Shown: one piece after another, positions 1 to 7,851 of the stretch | Layout: the number at the start of each line of letters is the position of its first letter | How positions within the stretch are numbered: position 1 is the first letter of the stretch | Assembly: GCF_030409335.1 (NCBI RefSeq) | Contig: NZ_JAUFPN010000153.1 | Coordinates: 62,001-126,000, forward strand | Source: Paeniroseomonas aquatica | GTDB taxonomy: Bacteria; Pseudomonadota; Alphaproteobacteria; Acetobacterales; Acetobacteraceae | Direction: 5' to 3' | Length of the DNA: 64,000 nt | The notes under the pieces: model-generated | What the model was told of the DNA's origin: nothing | The model's input: the letters and a program-made list of their open reading frames with translations, nothing else | The model's database searches: none | Made by a program: the position numbers and the translations under genes

Positions 1-82
1 GCCGCATCTCCTGATCGAACAGGATCTGCCGCAGCCGGGACACGTCATGTACCAGGAAGCCGATGCGGAATTCGCTGCTCAT
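1..82 (-). CDS. MarR-family regulator, N-terminal fragment (runs off left edge)
   Basis: Only the first 27 codons are present, read leftward from an ATG at 82. The product begins MSSEFRIGFLVHDVSRLRQ, which resembles the first helix of MarR-type winged-helix repressors. It starts 17 bases beyond the stop of the CoA-transferase gene on the same strand, so the two are probably co-transcribed. MarR proteins often control neighbouring aromatic or acyl-CoA catabolic genes, so it may act on the divergent control region at 1309-1422. The DNA-binding part lies outside the window, so the family call rests on a short stretch. Confidence 0.55.
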   Translation of the reverse strand, partial: MSSEFRIGFLVHDVSRLRQILFDQEMR

Positions 83-99
83 GGCAGCCGGCGGCGGCA

Positions 100-1308
100 T
101 CAGCCCGCGCTGCCCCGGACCGGGCCCAGGACGCCGGCGGCGCGCAGGGCGGCGACCTCGGCCGGGGCATAGCCGTAGCTGGCCAGGACCTCGGCCGAGT
201 GTTCGCCGAGCCGTGGCGGCGGCGTGCCCACCCGGCGTGGCCTGGCATCGAACTGGATCGGCTGAGCCATGGTCTTCAGCGGGCCGAGCGTCGGATGCTC
301 GTAATCCAGCACGATGCCGCGGGCGGCGGTATGCGGATGGGCGAGCATCTCGGCCAGGGTATTCACCGCGGCGCAGGGGATGCCGATGTCGCCGCAGAAG
401 GCGACCCAGGCGGCGGCGGTGCGGGTGGCGACGATCGCCTGGACCAGGGCGACGGTCTCGGCGAAGCGGGCGACGCGGTCGGCATTGGTGCGGAAGCGCG
501 GGTCTTCCGCCAGATCGGGCCGGTCGAGGCCGGTGCAGAATTTGCGCCAGAGGTTGTCGTTGGCGATGCCGATCAGCACCGGGCCATCCACCGCCTCGAA
601 GGCCTGGTAGGGACAGAGGGATTCATGGCCGGAGCCGAACTTCTCCGGCACCGCGCCCTTCTCCCAGAAGATCTGCGCGTTGTAGCCGAGCAGGGCGGCG
701 GCGGTCTCGAACAGGGATACTTCAAGGCGGCAGCCCTGGCCGGTGCGGTGCCGCTCGAGCAGCGCGGCGAGGATGCCGGAGTAGGCGTTCATGCCGGTTG
801 ACTGGTCGATCGGCGAGAAGGGGCTGCGGACCGGGCCGCCGCCGCGCTCACCGGTCATCGCCATGATGCCACTGAAGGCCTGCAGGATCACGTCGTAGCC
901 GAGCCCGCCCTGCAGCGGCCCGGTGCGGCCGAAGCCGGAGATGCTGCAATAGATCAGGCGCGGACTGGCGGCGCGCAGCGGCCCGGCGCCGATGCCAAGG
1001 CGTTCGGCCACGCCGGTCGCGTAGCTCTCGATCAGCACGTCGGCCTGGGCCGCCATGCGCTGTGCGACGGCCTGGCCCTCGGCGGTTTTCAGGTCCAACG
1101 CCAGGCTGCGCTTGTTGCGGTTGGCGCTGAGGTAGACGGCGCCTTCCTGGCCGCCCACGAAGGGAGGCCAGCCACGGGTGTCGTCGCCGCCATCCGGCGA
1201 TTCGATCTTCACCACCTCGGCGCCCATGTCGCCCAGCCACTGGCCGCAGAGCGGGCCGGCGAGAACCTTCGAGAAGTCGAGGACGCGGAGGCCGGTCAGT
1301 GGCTGCAT
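100..1308 (-). CDS. CaiB/BaiF (family III) CoA-transferase
   Basis: The 402-residue product would move CoA between a donor acyl-CoA and a free carboxylic acid in the cytosol, activating a substrate for beta-oxidation-like breakdown. The N-terminus (LTGLRVLDFSKVLAGPL) and the GDMGAEVVKIE segment are classical for family III. Asp168, in SPIDQSTGMN, sits where the catalytic aspartate of formyl-CoA transferase lies (Asp169). The start is the ATG at 1306-1308, matching the usual N-terminus; the open frame continues far upstream but that part is non-coding. There is no Shine-Dalgarno directly before this ATG. A good one (GGGGGAGG) stands 35 bases upstream before a tiny ORF ending on this start codon (see 1308-1343). 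The gene is divergent from the acyl-CoA dehydrogenase operon and likely feeds it. The true substrate cannot be read from sequence. Confidence 0.93.
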   Translation of the reverse strand: MQPLTGLRVLDFSKVLAGPLCGQWLGDMGAEVVKIESPDGGDDTRGWPPFVGGQEGAVYLSANRNKRSLALDLKTAEGQAVAQRMAAQADVLIESYATGVAERLGIGAGPLRAASPRLIYCSISGFGRTGPLQGGLGYDVILQAFSGIMAMTGERGGGPVRSPFSPIDQSTGMNAYSGILAALLERHRTGQGCRLEVSLFETAAALLGYNAQIFWEKGAVPEKFGSGHESLCPYQAFEAVDGPVLIGIANDNLWRKFCTGLDRPDLAEDPRFRTNADRVARFAETVALVQAIVATRTAAAWVAFCGDIGIPCAAVNTLAEMLAHPHTAARGIVLDYEHPTLGPLKTMAQPIQFDARPRRVGTPPPRLGEHSAEVLASYGYAPAEVAALRAAGVLGPVRGSAG

Positions 1309-1343
1309 CAGCGGCGCTGCCCAAGTGCTGGAGCGAAATCCAT
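1308..1343 (-). CDS. Possible 11-codon leader peptide coupled to the CoA-transferase gene
   Basis: Read leftward from ATG 1343 the frame encodes MDFAPALGQRR and stops at TGA 1308-1310. The stop shares one base with the CoA-transferase ATG (TGATG). A strong purine-rich ribosome site (GGGGGAGG) stands about six bases before this small ORF, whereas the CoA-transferase start has none of its own. That suggests ribosomes enter here and re-initiate. It could instead be chance, or the downstream gene could begin elsewhere. No conserved peptide family is recognised. Confidence 0.35.
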   Translation of the reverse strand: MDFAPALGQRR

Positions 1344-1422
1344 GCTTGTCCTCCCCCGGGTTTTGCGGCACGGTCGTACACAAGCGTACCATAAGCAAGC
1401 GCATAAAATGGGAGGAAGCGGC
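1309..1422. promoter_or_regulatory. Divergent control region between CoA-transferase and acyl-CoA dehydrogenase genes
   Basis: These 114 bases separate two divergently read catabolic units and must hold both promoters. A CATAAAAT stretch at 1402-1409 is the most AT-rich part and may be a -10-like element, but it lies very close to the rightward ATG. CGTAC and GTACC copies at about 1386-1390 and 1385-1400 give a weak inverted motif. The MarR-like protein at 1-82 is a candidate regulator. No operator can be assigned confidently. Confidence 0.4.
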
Positions 1423-2574
1423 ATGTTCGACCGGCCGCGGTCCGTGTTCACCGAGGATCACGAGATCTTCCGGCAATCGGTCAGGCGCTTCGTCGAAGCC
1501 GAGCTGGTGCCGCACCACGCCGCCTGGGAGGATGCCGGGATCGTGCCGCGGTCTGCCTGGCGGGCGGCCGGCGAGGCCGGGCTGCTCTGCTGCGACGTGC
1601 CGGCCGAGTACGGCGGGCCCGGCGGCGACTATGGCCATTGCGCCGTGGTGACCGAGGAACTGGCCCGCGCCAACCTCTCCGGCCCAGGCTTCGTCATACA
1701 TTCCGATATGGTGACCACCTACCTCTCGCGCTTCGGCGACGAGGAGCAGAAGCGGCGCTGGCTGCCCGGCATGTGCGACGGCACGCTGGTCGGCGCCATC
1801 GCCATGACCGAGCCGGATGCCGGCAGCGACCTGAAGGGGATCAAGACCCGGGCCGACCGCGACGGCAACGGCTACGTCCTGCGCGGGCAGAAAACCTATA
1901 TCTCGAACGGCCAGAATGCCGATGTCATCATCGTCGCCGCCAAGACCGATGCGGCGGCCGGCGCGCATGGGATCAGCCTGCTGGTGGTCGAGGCCGACAG
2001 CGCCGGCTTCCGCCGCGGGCGCAACCTGAAGAAGCTCGGGATGCATGCGCAGGATACCTCGGAGCTGTTCTTCGACGAGGTGCATGTCCCGGCCGGGCAC
2101 CGGCTCGGCGCCGAGGGCCAGGGCTTTCCGATGCTGATGACCAACCTGGCGCGGGAGCGGCTGGTGCAGGCGGTGCGCAGCAGCATGGTCTGCGAGACGG
2201 TGATCGGCTGGACGGTGCAGCATACCCGCGACCGCAAGGCCTTCGGCCGCACCATCGCGGATTTCCAGAACACCCGCTTCGTGCTGGCGGAGCTGGCGGC
2301 CCGGACCGCTGCGGCGCGCGCCATGACCGATGGCTACATCGCGCTGCAGATGCAGGGCAAGCTCGACCCGATCGAGGCCGGCATGGCCAAGCTGTTCTGC
2401 ACCGACCTGCACTGGGACGTGGTCGATTGCTGCCTGCAGCTGTTCGGCGGTTCCGGCTACATGCAGGAGATGCCGATCGCCCGGGCCTGGGCGGATGCGC
2501 GGATCACCCGCATCGCCGGCGGCGCCGCCGAAGTGATGAAGGACATCATCGGCCGCCGCCTCTACGCGAACTGA
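1423..2574 (+). CDS. Acyl-CoA dehydrogenase
   Basis: The 383-residue flavoprotein would oxidise an acyl-CoA to the 2,3-enoyl-CoA and pass electrons to ETF. The family signature is clear: AMTEPDAGSDL (residues 128-137), the FAD-contacting GQKTYISNG, the DRKAFGR segment and QLFGGSGYMQE. The usual C-terminal catalytic Glu motif (YEGT) is replaced by AGGAAEVM. The base is therefore probably Glu245 in ARERLVQA, the position used by isovaleryl- and long-chain acyl-CoA dehydrogenases. The start at 1423 has GGAGGA seven bases upstream; an earlier in-frame ATG at 1342 lacks a ribosome site and family similarity. It opens a five-gene operon with the thiolase-fold protein 26 bases downstream. Confidence 0.95.
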   Translation: MFDRPRSVFTEDHEIFRQSVRRFVEAELVPHHAAWEDAGIVPRSAWRAAGEAGLLCCDVPAEYGGPGGDYGHCAVVTEELARANLSGPGFVIHSDMVTTYLSRFGDEEQKRRWLPGMCDGTLVGAIAMTEPDAGSDLKGIKTRADRDGNGYVLRGQKTYISNGQNADVIIVAAKTDAAAGAHGISLLVVEADSAGFRRGRNLKKLGMHAQDTSELFFDEVHVPAGHRLGAEGQGFPMLMTNLARERLVQAVRSSMVCETVIGWTVQHTRDRKAFGRTIADFQNTRFVLAELAARTAAARAMTDGYIALQMQGKLDPIEAGMAKLFCTDLHWDVVDCCLQLFGGSGYMQEMPIARAWADARITRIAGGAAEVMKDIIGRRLYAN

Positions 2575-2600
2575 ACAACCAGAGGGGGGATCACGCGCGG

Positions 2601-3785
2601 ATGACCGAGCGCACATTGCGGGGCAAGGTCGCCATCGCCGGGGTAGGCGAGACCACCTACTACAAGCACGGCCGATCGCCCGACGCCGAGTTCAAGCTGG
2701 CGCTGCAGGCGATCATCGCGGCCTGCCGGGATGCCGGCGTCGACCCGCAGGATGTCGACGGCTTCGCCTCCTACGGCAATGACCGCTCCGATGCGCCGCG
2801 GCTGGCGGCGGCGCTGGGGATCCGGGAGCTGCGCTTCTCCAACATGCATTGGGGCGGTGGCGGTGGCGGCGTGGCGGCGGCGGTGGCCAATGCCGGCGCG
2901 GCGGTGCATTCCGGCATGGCGCACTGCGTGATCGCCTTCCGCTCGCTCGCGCAGGGCCAGTTCGCCCGCTACGGCCGTGGGGCGCAGCAGGCGGCCGCCG
3001 CCGGCGACGATGCCTTCCTCGCGCCCTACGGGCTGATGTCACCAGCCCAGCGCTTCGCCATGAAAATCACCCGCTACATGACCGAGCACGGCATCCGCCA
3101 TGAGGCGCTGCGGGCGATCGCCCTGACCTCCTATGCCCATGCACAGACCAATCCGCGCGCGGTCATGGCCGGCCGCCCGCTGGATGCGGCGAAGTACGAT
3201 GCCTCCCGCTGGATCATCGAGCCGTTCCACCGGCTGTTCGACTGCTGCATGGAGAACGACGGCGCCGGGGCGGTGCTGGTGGTGCCGGCGGAGCGGGCCA
3301 GGGACATGCCGCACAAGCCCACCTATTTGCTGGGCGCGGCGCAGGGCGGGCACCACCGCAGCGCGGCGCCGGTGCACAATGCGCCGGACTATGCCTCGGC
3401 GCATTTCCCGACCGTGGCGCGCAACCTCTGGGACATGGCGCAGCTCGGCCCGAAGGACGTGGACGTGCTGCAGGCCTACGAGAATTTCACCGGTGGCGTG
3501 CTGCTCGGGATGCTGGAGCACGGCATGGTCAGGCCGGAGGAGGCTAATGAATTTCTTGTCCCGGAGAACCTGCGCTTCGACGGCGGCAAGCTGCCGCTCA
3601 ACACCAGCGGCGGCAACCTGGCCGAATGCTACATGCACGGCCTCGAGATGGTGAACGAGGCGGTGCGGCAGCTCCGCGGCGATGCCTGCAACCAGGTGAA
3701 GGACCCGCAGGTGGCGATGGTCATCGGCGGGCCGATGGTGACGCCGGTCAGCAGCCTGATCCTTGGCACGGAGGCAACCCTGTGA
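2601..3785 (+). CDS. Thiolase-superfamily protein, Ltp2-like retro-aldolase candidate
   Basis: The 394-residue product belongs to the SCP-2/lipid-transfer branch of the thiolase superfamily. Where thiolases carry the nucleophilic cysteine it has NMHWGGGGGG (81-90), with no cysteine. Tyr293 (LQAYENFTGG) and Tyr344 (AECYMHG) fall at the numbers reported for the catalytic tyrosines of the steroid side-chain aldolase Ltp2 (294 and 344). That enzyme works in complex with a DUF35 protein; here a DUF35 gene follows at once, overlapping by GTGA, then a MaoC hydratase. The likely reaction is retro-aldol cleavage of a 3-hydroxyacyl-CoA rather than thiolysis; this is inference. The ATG at 2601 follows AGAGGGGGGA by about ten bases; the open frame upstream is spurious. 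It could still be annotated as acetyl-CoA acetyltransferase. Confidence 0.88.
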   Translation: MTERTLRGKVAIAGVGETTYYKHGRSPDAEFKLALQAIIAACRDAGVDPQDVDGFASYGNDRSDAPRLAAALGIRELRFSNMHWGGGGGGVAAAVANAGAAVHSGMAHCVIAFRSLAQGQFARYGRGAQQAAAAGDDAFLAPYGLMSPAQRFAMKITRYMTEHGIRHEALRAIALTSYAHAQTNPRAVMAGRPLDAAKYDASRWIIEPFHRLFDCCMENDGAGAVLVVPAERARDMPHKPTYLLGAAQGGHHRSAAPVHNAPDYASAHFPTVARNLWDMAQLGPKDVDVLQAYENFTGGVLLGMLEHGMVRPEEANEFLVPENLRFDGGKLPLNTSGGNLAECYMHGLEMVNEAVRQLRGDACNQVKDPQVAMVIGGPMVTPVSSLILGTEATL

Positions 3786-4225
3786 GCAAGCCCGCCTACG
3801 CCCTGCCGGAAGGCCTGCCCACCCCGGCCCAGGAACCCGTGGCCCTGCCCTATTGGGAAGGCACCCGGGCCGGCAAGCTGGTGATCCAGAAATGCCGCGG
3901 CTGCGGCAAGCATCAGTGGGGGCCGGAATGGGTCTGCCATGCCTGCCATTCCTTCGACCTGGGCTGGGAGGAGGTGGCGCCGCGCGGCCGCATCTACAGC
4001 TGGCAGCGCCCGCACCATCCGGTCCATCCGGCGCTGGAGGGGCATGGGCCCTACATCATCGTCCTGGTCGAATTGCCCGGTGCGGGGAACGTCCGCATGG
4101 TCGGCAACCTGCTGGGCGATCCCGCGCAGGCGGTGACGATCGGCGCCGAGGTGGAGGCGGTGTTCGAGCCGCACGACACCGCGACGCCGCCCTATACCCT
4201 GGTGCAATGGCGCGTGGTGGGCTGA
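3782..4225 (+). CDS. Zn-ribbon / OB-fold DUF35 protein, partner of the thiolase-fold enzyme
   Basis: The 147-residue protein has an N-terminal helix-rich lead, a rubredoxin-like zinc ribbon (C-x2-C-x10-C-x2-C, from CRGC to CHAC, residues about 39-56) and an OB fold starting at GRIYSWQ. DUF35 proteins bind acyl-CoA and serve as obligate partners of thiolase-fold enzymes such as ChsH2-Ltp2. The start is a GTG at 3782 whose last bases form the TGA stop of the preceding gene, which favours one-to-one synthesis of complex partners. Four bases separate its stop from the MaoC start. Its role is inferred from this pairing. Confidence 0.9.
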   Translation: MSKPAYALPEGLPTPAQEPVALPYWEGTRAGKLVIQKCRGCGKHQWGPEWVCHACHSFDLGWEEVAPRGRIYSWQRPHHPVHPALEGHGPYIIVLVELPGAGNVRMVGNLLGDPAQAVTIGAEVEAVFEPHDTATPPYTLVQWRVVG

Positions 4226-4229
4226 GGCG

Positions 4230-4685
4230 ATGTCAGGACTGTACTTCGAGGAATTCGAGATCGGCCAGCTGTTCCAGCACCGGATGCGGCGGACCATCAC
4301 CGAGGCGGACAACGTCTTCTTCTCGGCGCTGACCCATAACCCGGCGGCGCTGCACCTTGACGAGGAATATTGCCGGACCGAGACCGAGTTCGGCCAGCGC
4401 ATCGTGAATAGCGCCTTCACCCTGGGGCTGATGGTCGGCATCACCGTGGGCGACACGACGCTTGGCACCACGGTCGCCAACCTCGGCTGGGACGAGGTGC
4501 GCTTCCCCAAGCCGCTGTTCCACGGCGACACCATCCGGGTCGAGACCGAGGTGCTGTCGAAGCGGCCGAGCAAATCGCGGCCAGGGCAGGGGATCGTCGA
4601 ATTCCTGCACCGGGCCTTCAACCAGAAGGGCGAGCTGGTGGCGCATTGCAAGCGTTCCGGCCTCATGCTGGGAAAGCCGGCATGA
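4230..4685 (+). CDS. MaoC-family enoyl-CoA hydratase
   Basis: The 151-residue single hot-dog-fold protein ([19 protein letters not shown] at its N-terminus) belongs to the MaoC/mesaconyl-CoA-hydratase-like group that adds water across 2-enoyl-CoA. [19 protein letters not shown] carries the catalytic Asp/His-type hydratase motif at residues about 26-44. It would act on the product of the acyl-CoA dehydrogenase. The 3-hydroxyacyl-CoA it makes is what the downstream lyase or the Ltp2-like aldolase would cleave. Its stop overlaps the CitE-like start by ATGA. Single-domain MaoC proteins commonly pair as homodimers or with a DUF35/MaoC partner. Confidence 0.92.
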   Translation: MSGLYFEEFEIGQLFQHRMRRTITEADNVFFSALTHNPAALHLDEEYCRTETEFGQRIVNSAFTLGLMVGITVGDTTLGTTVANLGWDEVRFPKPLFHGDTIRVETEVLSKRPSKSRPGQGIVEFLHRAFNQKGELVAHCKRSGLMLGKPA

Positions 4686-5584
4686 GCCTGCCGATCCGGT
4701 CCTGGCTCTTCGTGCCGGGCGACAGCGAACGCAAGCTGGCCAAGGGCCGCGACAGCGGCGCCGACGCGCTGATCCTCGACCTCGAGGATTCGGTGGCCCC
4801 CGCGCGCAAGCCGGCGGCGCGGGAGATGGTACCTGACTACCTGCGCGCCCATGCGGAACGGCGGCCGCAGCTCTGGGTGCGGATCAACCCGATCGACGAG
4901 GGCGGCCTCGCCGATGCCGCGGCGGTGGTGCGCGCGGCACCCGATGGGCTGGTGGTGCCCAAGGTGAACGGGCCGGACGACCTGCTGCGGGTCTCCCACT
5001 GGCTGGATGCGCTGGAGGCGCGGGACGGCCTGCCGCCGGGGCGCATCCGCCTCCTGGCGGTGGCGACCGAGACCGCCGCCGCCGTGTTGCGGCTGCCGGA
5101 GTATGCGCGCACGCCGGTGCCGCGGCTGGCGGCCCTGACCTGGGGGCAGGAGGATCTGCCGGCGGCGATCGGCGCGACCGGCAACCTCGATGCCTCCGGC
5201 GGCTTCGCGCTGACCTATCGCTACGCGCGCTCCGCCTGCCTGCTTGCCGCCGTCGCGGCGGGCGCCCAGCCGGTGGATACGCTGGAGCAGGATTTCCGCG
5301 ACGATGCGGCCCTGCGCCTGGCCTGCACGGCGGCCCGACGGGAGGGGTTCACCGGCAAGATCGCCATCCATCCGGCCCAGGTCGCCGCCATCAACGAAGG
5401 CTTCCGGCCGACTGCCGAGGAAGTCGCCTTCGCCCGCCGTGTGGTCGATGCCTTCGCCGCCAACCCAGGCATCGGCACGGTGGGGATGGAGGGACGGATG
5501 CTCGACATGCCGCACCTGCGCCAAGCGCAACGGGTGCTGGCGGCCGATGCCGCCTTCGGCGGTCATGGCATGCCGTCCGCCTGA
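4682..5584 (+). CDS. HpcH/HpaI-CitE-type beta-hydroxyacyl-CoA lyase
   Basis: The 300-residue TIM-barrel protein starts with [17 protein letters not shown], typical of CitE and malyl-CoA or citramalyl-CoA lyases. The family's Mg-binding acids are visible in [18 protein letters not shown] and the ATETAAAVL / [10 protein letters not shown] segments. [15 protein letters not shown] is the conserved C-terminal motif. No citrate lyase alpha or gamma subunits are nearby, so it is a stand-alone CoA lyase that would split a 3-hydroxy-dicarboxyl-CoA into acetyl- or propionyl-CoA plus a 2-oxo acid. It is the last gene of the operon and overlaps the MaoC gene by four bases. The substrate is unknown; citramalyl- or malyl-CoA are possibilities. 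Confidence 0.92.
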   Translation: MSLPIRSWLFVPGDSERKLAKGRDSGADALILDLEDSVAPARKPAAREMVPDYLRAHAERRPQLWVRINPIDEGGLADAAAVVRAAPDGLVVPKVNGPDDLLRVSHWLDALEARDGLPPGRIRLLAVATETAAAVLRLPEYARTPVPRLAALTWGQEDLPAAIGATGNLDASGGFALTYRYARSACLLAAVAAGAQPVDTLEQDFRDDAALRLACTAARREGFTGKIAIHPAQVAAINEGFRPTAEEVAFARRVVDAFAANPGIGTVGMEGRMLDMPHLRQAQRVLAADAAFGGHGMPSA

Positions 5585-5674
5585 GCCCCTTCAGCGACGT
5601 GCAGCTTGCCGCGCAATCCCCCCCCCCGACCGGGATCGGGCCATGCCGCGGCAGGCTGGCCGGATCAGCCGTCC
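5585..5674. other. Convergent intergenic region with GC-rich hairpins
   Basis: This 90-base gap lies between the stops of two converging genes. A run of nine C at about 5619-5627 is followed by CCCGA-TCGGG and GGCC.TGCC-GGCA..GGCC inverted arms (about 5626-5662). These could end transcription from either side, but there is no T tract. The evidence is weak. Confidence 0.3.
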
Positions 5675-6640
5675 TCAGTTCGGCAGGGCGCCGGAGGCGC
5701 GTACCAGTTCCGCGACGCGCGGCAGTTCCGCCGCCTGGAAGGTGGCGAACTCCTCCGCCGTGCTGCCGACCGGTTCATAGCCGAGCTGGATCAGCTTCTC
5801 GCGGGTGTCCGGCTGGGCCACGGCGGTGGCGATCTCGGTCGAAAGGCGGGCGATGACCGGGGCCGGGGTGCCGGCCGGGGCGAAGACGCCGAGCCAGCTG
5901 CCGAAGGCGTAGCCGGGCAGTTCCTGTCCGATGGTCGGCGTATCCGGCATCTGTGGCGACCGCTCCGGCCGGCTGAGGCCGAGCGCCCGCACCTGGCCGG
6001 CCCGAACCTGCTGCAGCGCCTCAACCACCGGGGAGAAGATCAGGTCGATGCGCCCGGCCACGAGTTCCGACATGGCCGGTGCCCCGCCGCGGAAGGCGAC
6101 CTGGGTGAAGCGGACCCCGGCCTGCTGCTCGAACAGCACCGCGGCGAAGTGCTGCGAGGTGCCGGAGCCCCCCGTGCCGCAATTCAGGCCGCCGGGCCGG
6201 GACTTCGCCAGGGCGATCAGCTCCGCCACGCTGCGGGCCGGGACGGCCGGATGCACCACCAGCAGCACTGGGCTGAGCACCACCAGTGAGACCGGGGCGA
6301 AGTCCCGCGCGACGTGGAAGGGCAGGTTGCTGAACAGCGCCTGGTTGACCGCATGGGTGCCCATCGAGCCCATGACCAGCGTATAGCCATCGGGCTGGGC
6401 CCGCGCCGCGGCTTCCGAGGCGATGTTGCCGCCGGCACCGGTGCGGTTCTCCACCAGCACGGATTGGCCGAGCGCGGGGGTGATCGCCTGGGCGATGATC
6501 CGGGCGGTGGTATCCGTGCTGCCGCCGGCGGCAAAGCCGACGAGCAAGCGGACCGGCCGATCCGGGGACCAGGGCGGGGTCTGGGCGCGGGTGGCGAAGG
6601 GCAGCGCGAGAAGCGCCGGCAGCAGGCTGCGGCGATACAT
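5675..6640 (-). CDS. Bug/TctC-family periplasmic solute-binding protein
   Basis: This is a 321-residue tripartite-tricarboxylate-transporter receptor of the Bug family: periplasmic Venus-flytrap proteins that bind carboxylates or aromatic acids and hand them to TctA/TctB. A signal peptide ends near AFATRAQ. The family hallmarks follow: WSPDRPVRLLVGFAAGGSTD, GQSVLVENRTGAGG and ARAQPDGYTLVMG. The ATG at 6640 has AGGGAGGATCC upstream. No tctA or tctB gene is in the window, so it must share a membrane partner encoded elsewhere or act otherwise. It lies next to, but faces, the acyl-CoA operon, which hints that it may deliver that operon's substrate. Confidence 0.93.
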   Translation of the reverse strand: MYRRSLLPALLALPFATRAQTPPWSPDRPVRLLVGFAAGGSTDTTARIIAQAITPALGQSVLVENRTGAGGNIASEAAARAQPDGYTLVMGSMGTHAVNQALFSNLPFHVARDFAPVSLVVLSPVLLVVHPAVPARSVAELIALAKSRPGGLNCGTGGSGTSQHFAAVLFEQQAGVRFTQVAFRGGAPAMSELVAGRIDLIFSPVVEALQQVRAGQVRALGLSRPERSPQMPDTPTIGQELPGYAFGSWLGVFAPAGTPAPVIARLSTEIATAVAQPDTREKLIQLGYEPVGSTAEEFATFQAAELPRVAELVRASGALPN

Positions 6641-6762
6641 CCTGGATCCTCCCTTTGGCCAGGGCGTGCGCTGCCTCCGGCCTTGTTGTCGCGGTCGCTG
6701 TCGCGCCGCGAGGGGGCATCCTCGGCCGGTGGCGCGGCCGGTGTCGAGCAAAACGCGTCGGC

Positions 6763-7755
6763 TCAGAAATCCGCCTTGATGCCGGCCTGTTTGATGATGG
6801 CACCCCACTTCGCCTGTTCCCGGGCGAGGTAGGCGTCGCCCTCGGCCGGGGTGTTCACCACCAGGGCGAAGCCGAGCTCGGCGAGGCGCGGCTGCAGCGC
6901 CGGCTCCCGCGCCGCCTTGGCCAGGGCGTCGCGCAGCCGGGCGATGGGGGCGTCGGGCGTCGCCTTGGGAGCCGAGAGCATGGTCCAGGTATAGACGTCG
7001 TAGTCCTTCAGCCGCGGGTCGCTCTCGGCCATGGTCGGCACCTCGGGAAAGGCGGCGAGGCGGTCCTGCACCAGGGAAGCAAGCGGGCGGACGGTGCCGG
7101 CGCGGATATGCGGCGCGGCGCCGGGCAGGTCGGCGAAGACCATCTGGACATTGCCGGCGAGCAGGTCCGCCATGGCCGGGCCGGTGCCGCGATAGGCGAC
7201 ATGGGTCATGCCTGTGCCGGTCATCAGCCGGTAGAGCTCCCCGCCCAGGTGCAGCGGCGTGCCGTTGCCGGCCGAGCCGTAGTTCAGCTTCCCCGCATGG
7301 GCGGCGGCATAGGCGTGGAATTCGGCGATGGTCCGGGCCGGGAAATCAGCGCGGACCACGAGGATATAGGGGACGGTCGCCAGCAACGAGACGACGCGGA
7401 AGGAGGCGGCGCTGTCGAAGGGCACCGGGTCCATGGTCAGCGGCGCCATCATGAAGCTGATGCTGCCCATGAGCACGGTATAGCCATCCGGCTTCGCGGT
7501 CAGGACGCTGCGGGTGCCGATGGTGCTGCCGGCGCCGGCCCGGTTCTCGACCACCACGGTCTGGCCGAGCGCGGCCGACATGCCCGGGGCGATGAGCCGG
7601 GCGGCGATATCCGGCGAGCCGCCGGGCGCGAAAGGCACCACCATGGTCACGGGCCGGTCGGGGTAGGTTCCGCCCTGGGCGCGGGCGAAGCTCGGCAACA
7701 GCAAGGGCGCGGCAAGAAGGGCGCGGCGTGTCGGAGCGGCGTGGGCGGCGGCCAT
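6763..7755 (-). CDS. Bug/TctC-family periplasmic solute-binding protein
   Basis: The 330-residue receptor has a long arginine-containing signal peptide (PTRRALLAAPLLLPSFARAQ), then YPDRPVTMVVPFAPGGSPDIAA and GQTVVVENRAGAGSTIG. The ATG at 7755 follows GAGGAAAC. It precedes the other TctC gene on the same strand with a 122-base gap. The two differ substantially in sequence, so they are not a recent tandem copy and probably bind different ligands. The ligand is unknown. Confidence 0.93.
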   Translation of the reverse strand: MAAAHAAPTRRALLAAPLLLPSFARAQGGTYPDRPVTMVVPFAPGGSPDIAARLIAPGMSAALGQTVVVENRAGAGSTIGTRSVLTAKPDGYTVLMGSISFMMAPLTMDPVPFDSAASFRVVSLLATVPYILVVRADFPARTIAEFHAYAAAHAGKLNYGSAGNGTPLHLGGELYRLMTGTGMTHVAYRGTGPAMADLLAGNVQMVFADLPGAAPHIRAGTVRPLASLVQDRLAAFPEVPTMAESDPRLKDYDVYTWTMLSAPKATPDAPIARLRDALAKAAREPALQPRLAELGFALVVNTPAEGDAYLAREQAKWGAIIKQAGIKADF

Positions 7756-7851
7756 GGGCGTTTCCTCGGCTTTGGCGGAAGCATGCCATGCGGTGCCGCT
7801 CCTCCCCAAGCCTGAGTGGCCCCAACCGAGGGTGGATGATACACTGGAGTC

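Noticed and set aside
1638-2600. Rightward open frame upstream of the thiolase-fold gene
   Set aside because: Arg- and Gly-rich alternate-frame translation of the acyl-CoA dehydrogenase. The real start at 2601 has a ribosome site and the family N-terminus.
1309-2616. Long leftward reading frame upstream of the CoA-transferase
   Set aside because: It is the reverse shadow of the acyl-CoA dehydrogenase gene. The family N-terminus begins at 1308.
2601-3785. Ordinary acetyl-CoA acetyltransferase
   Set aside because: The nucleophilic cysteine is missing from the position where thiolases carry it.
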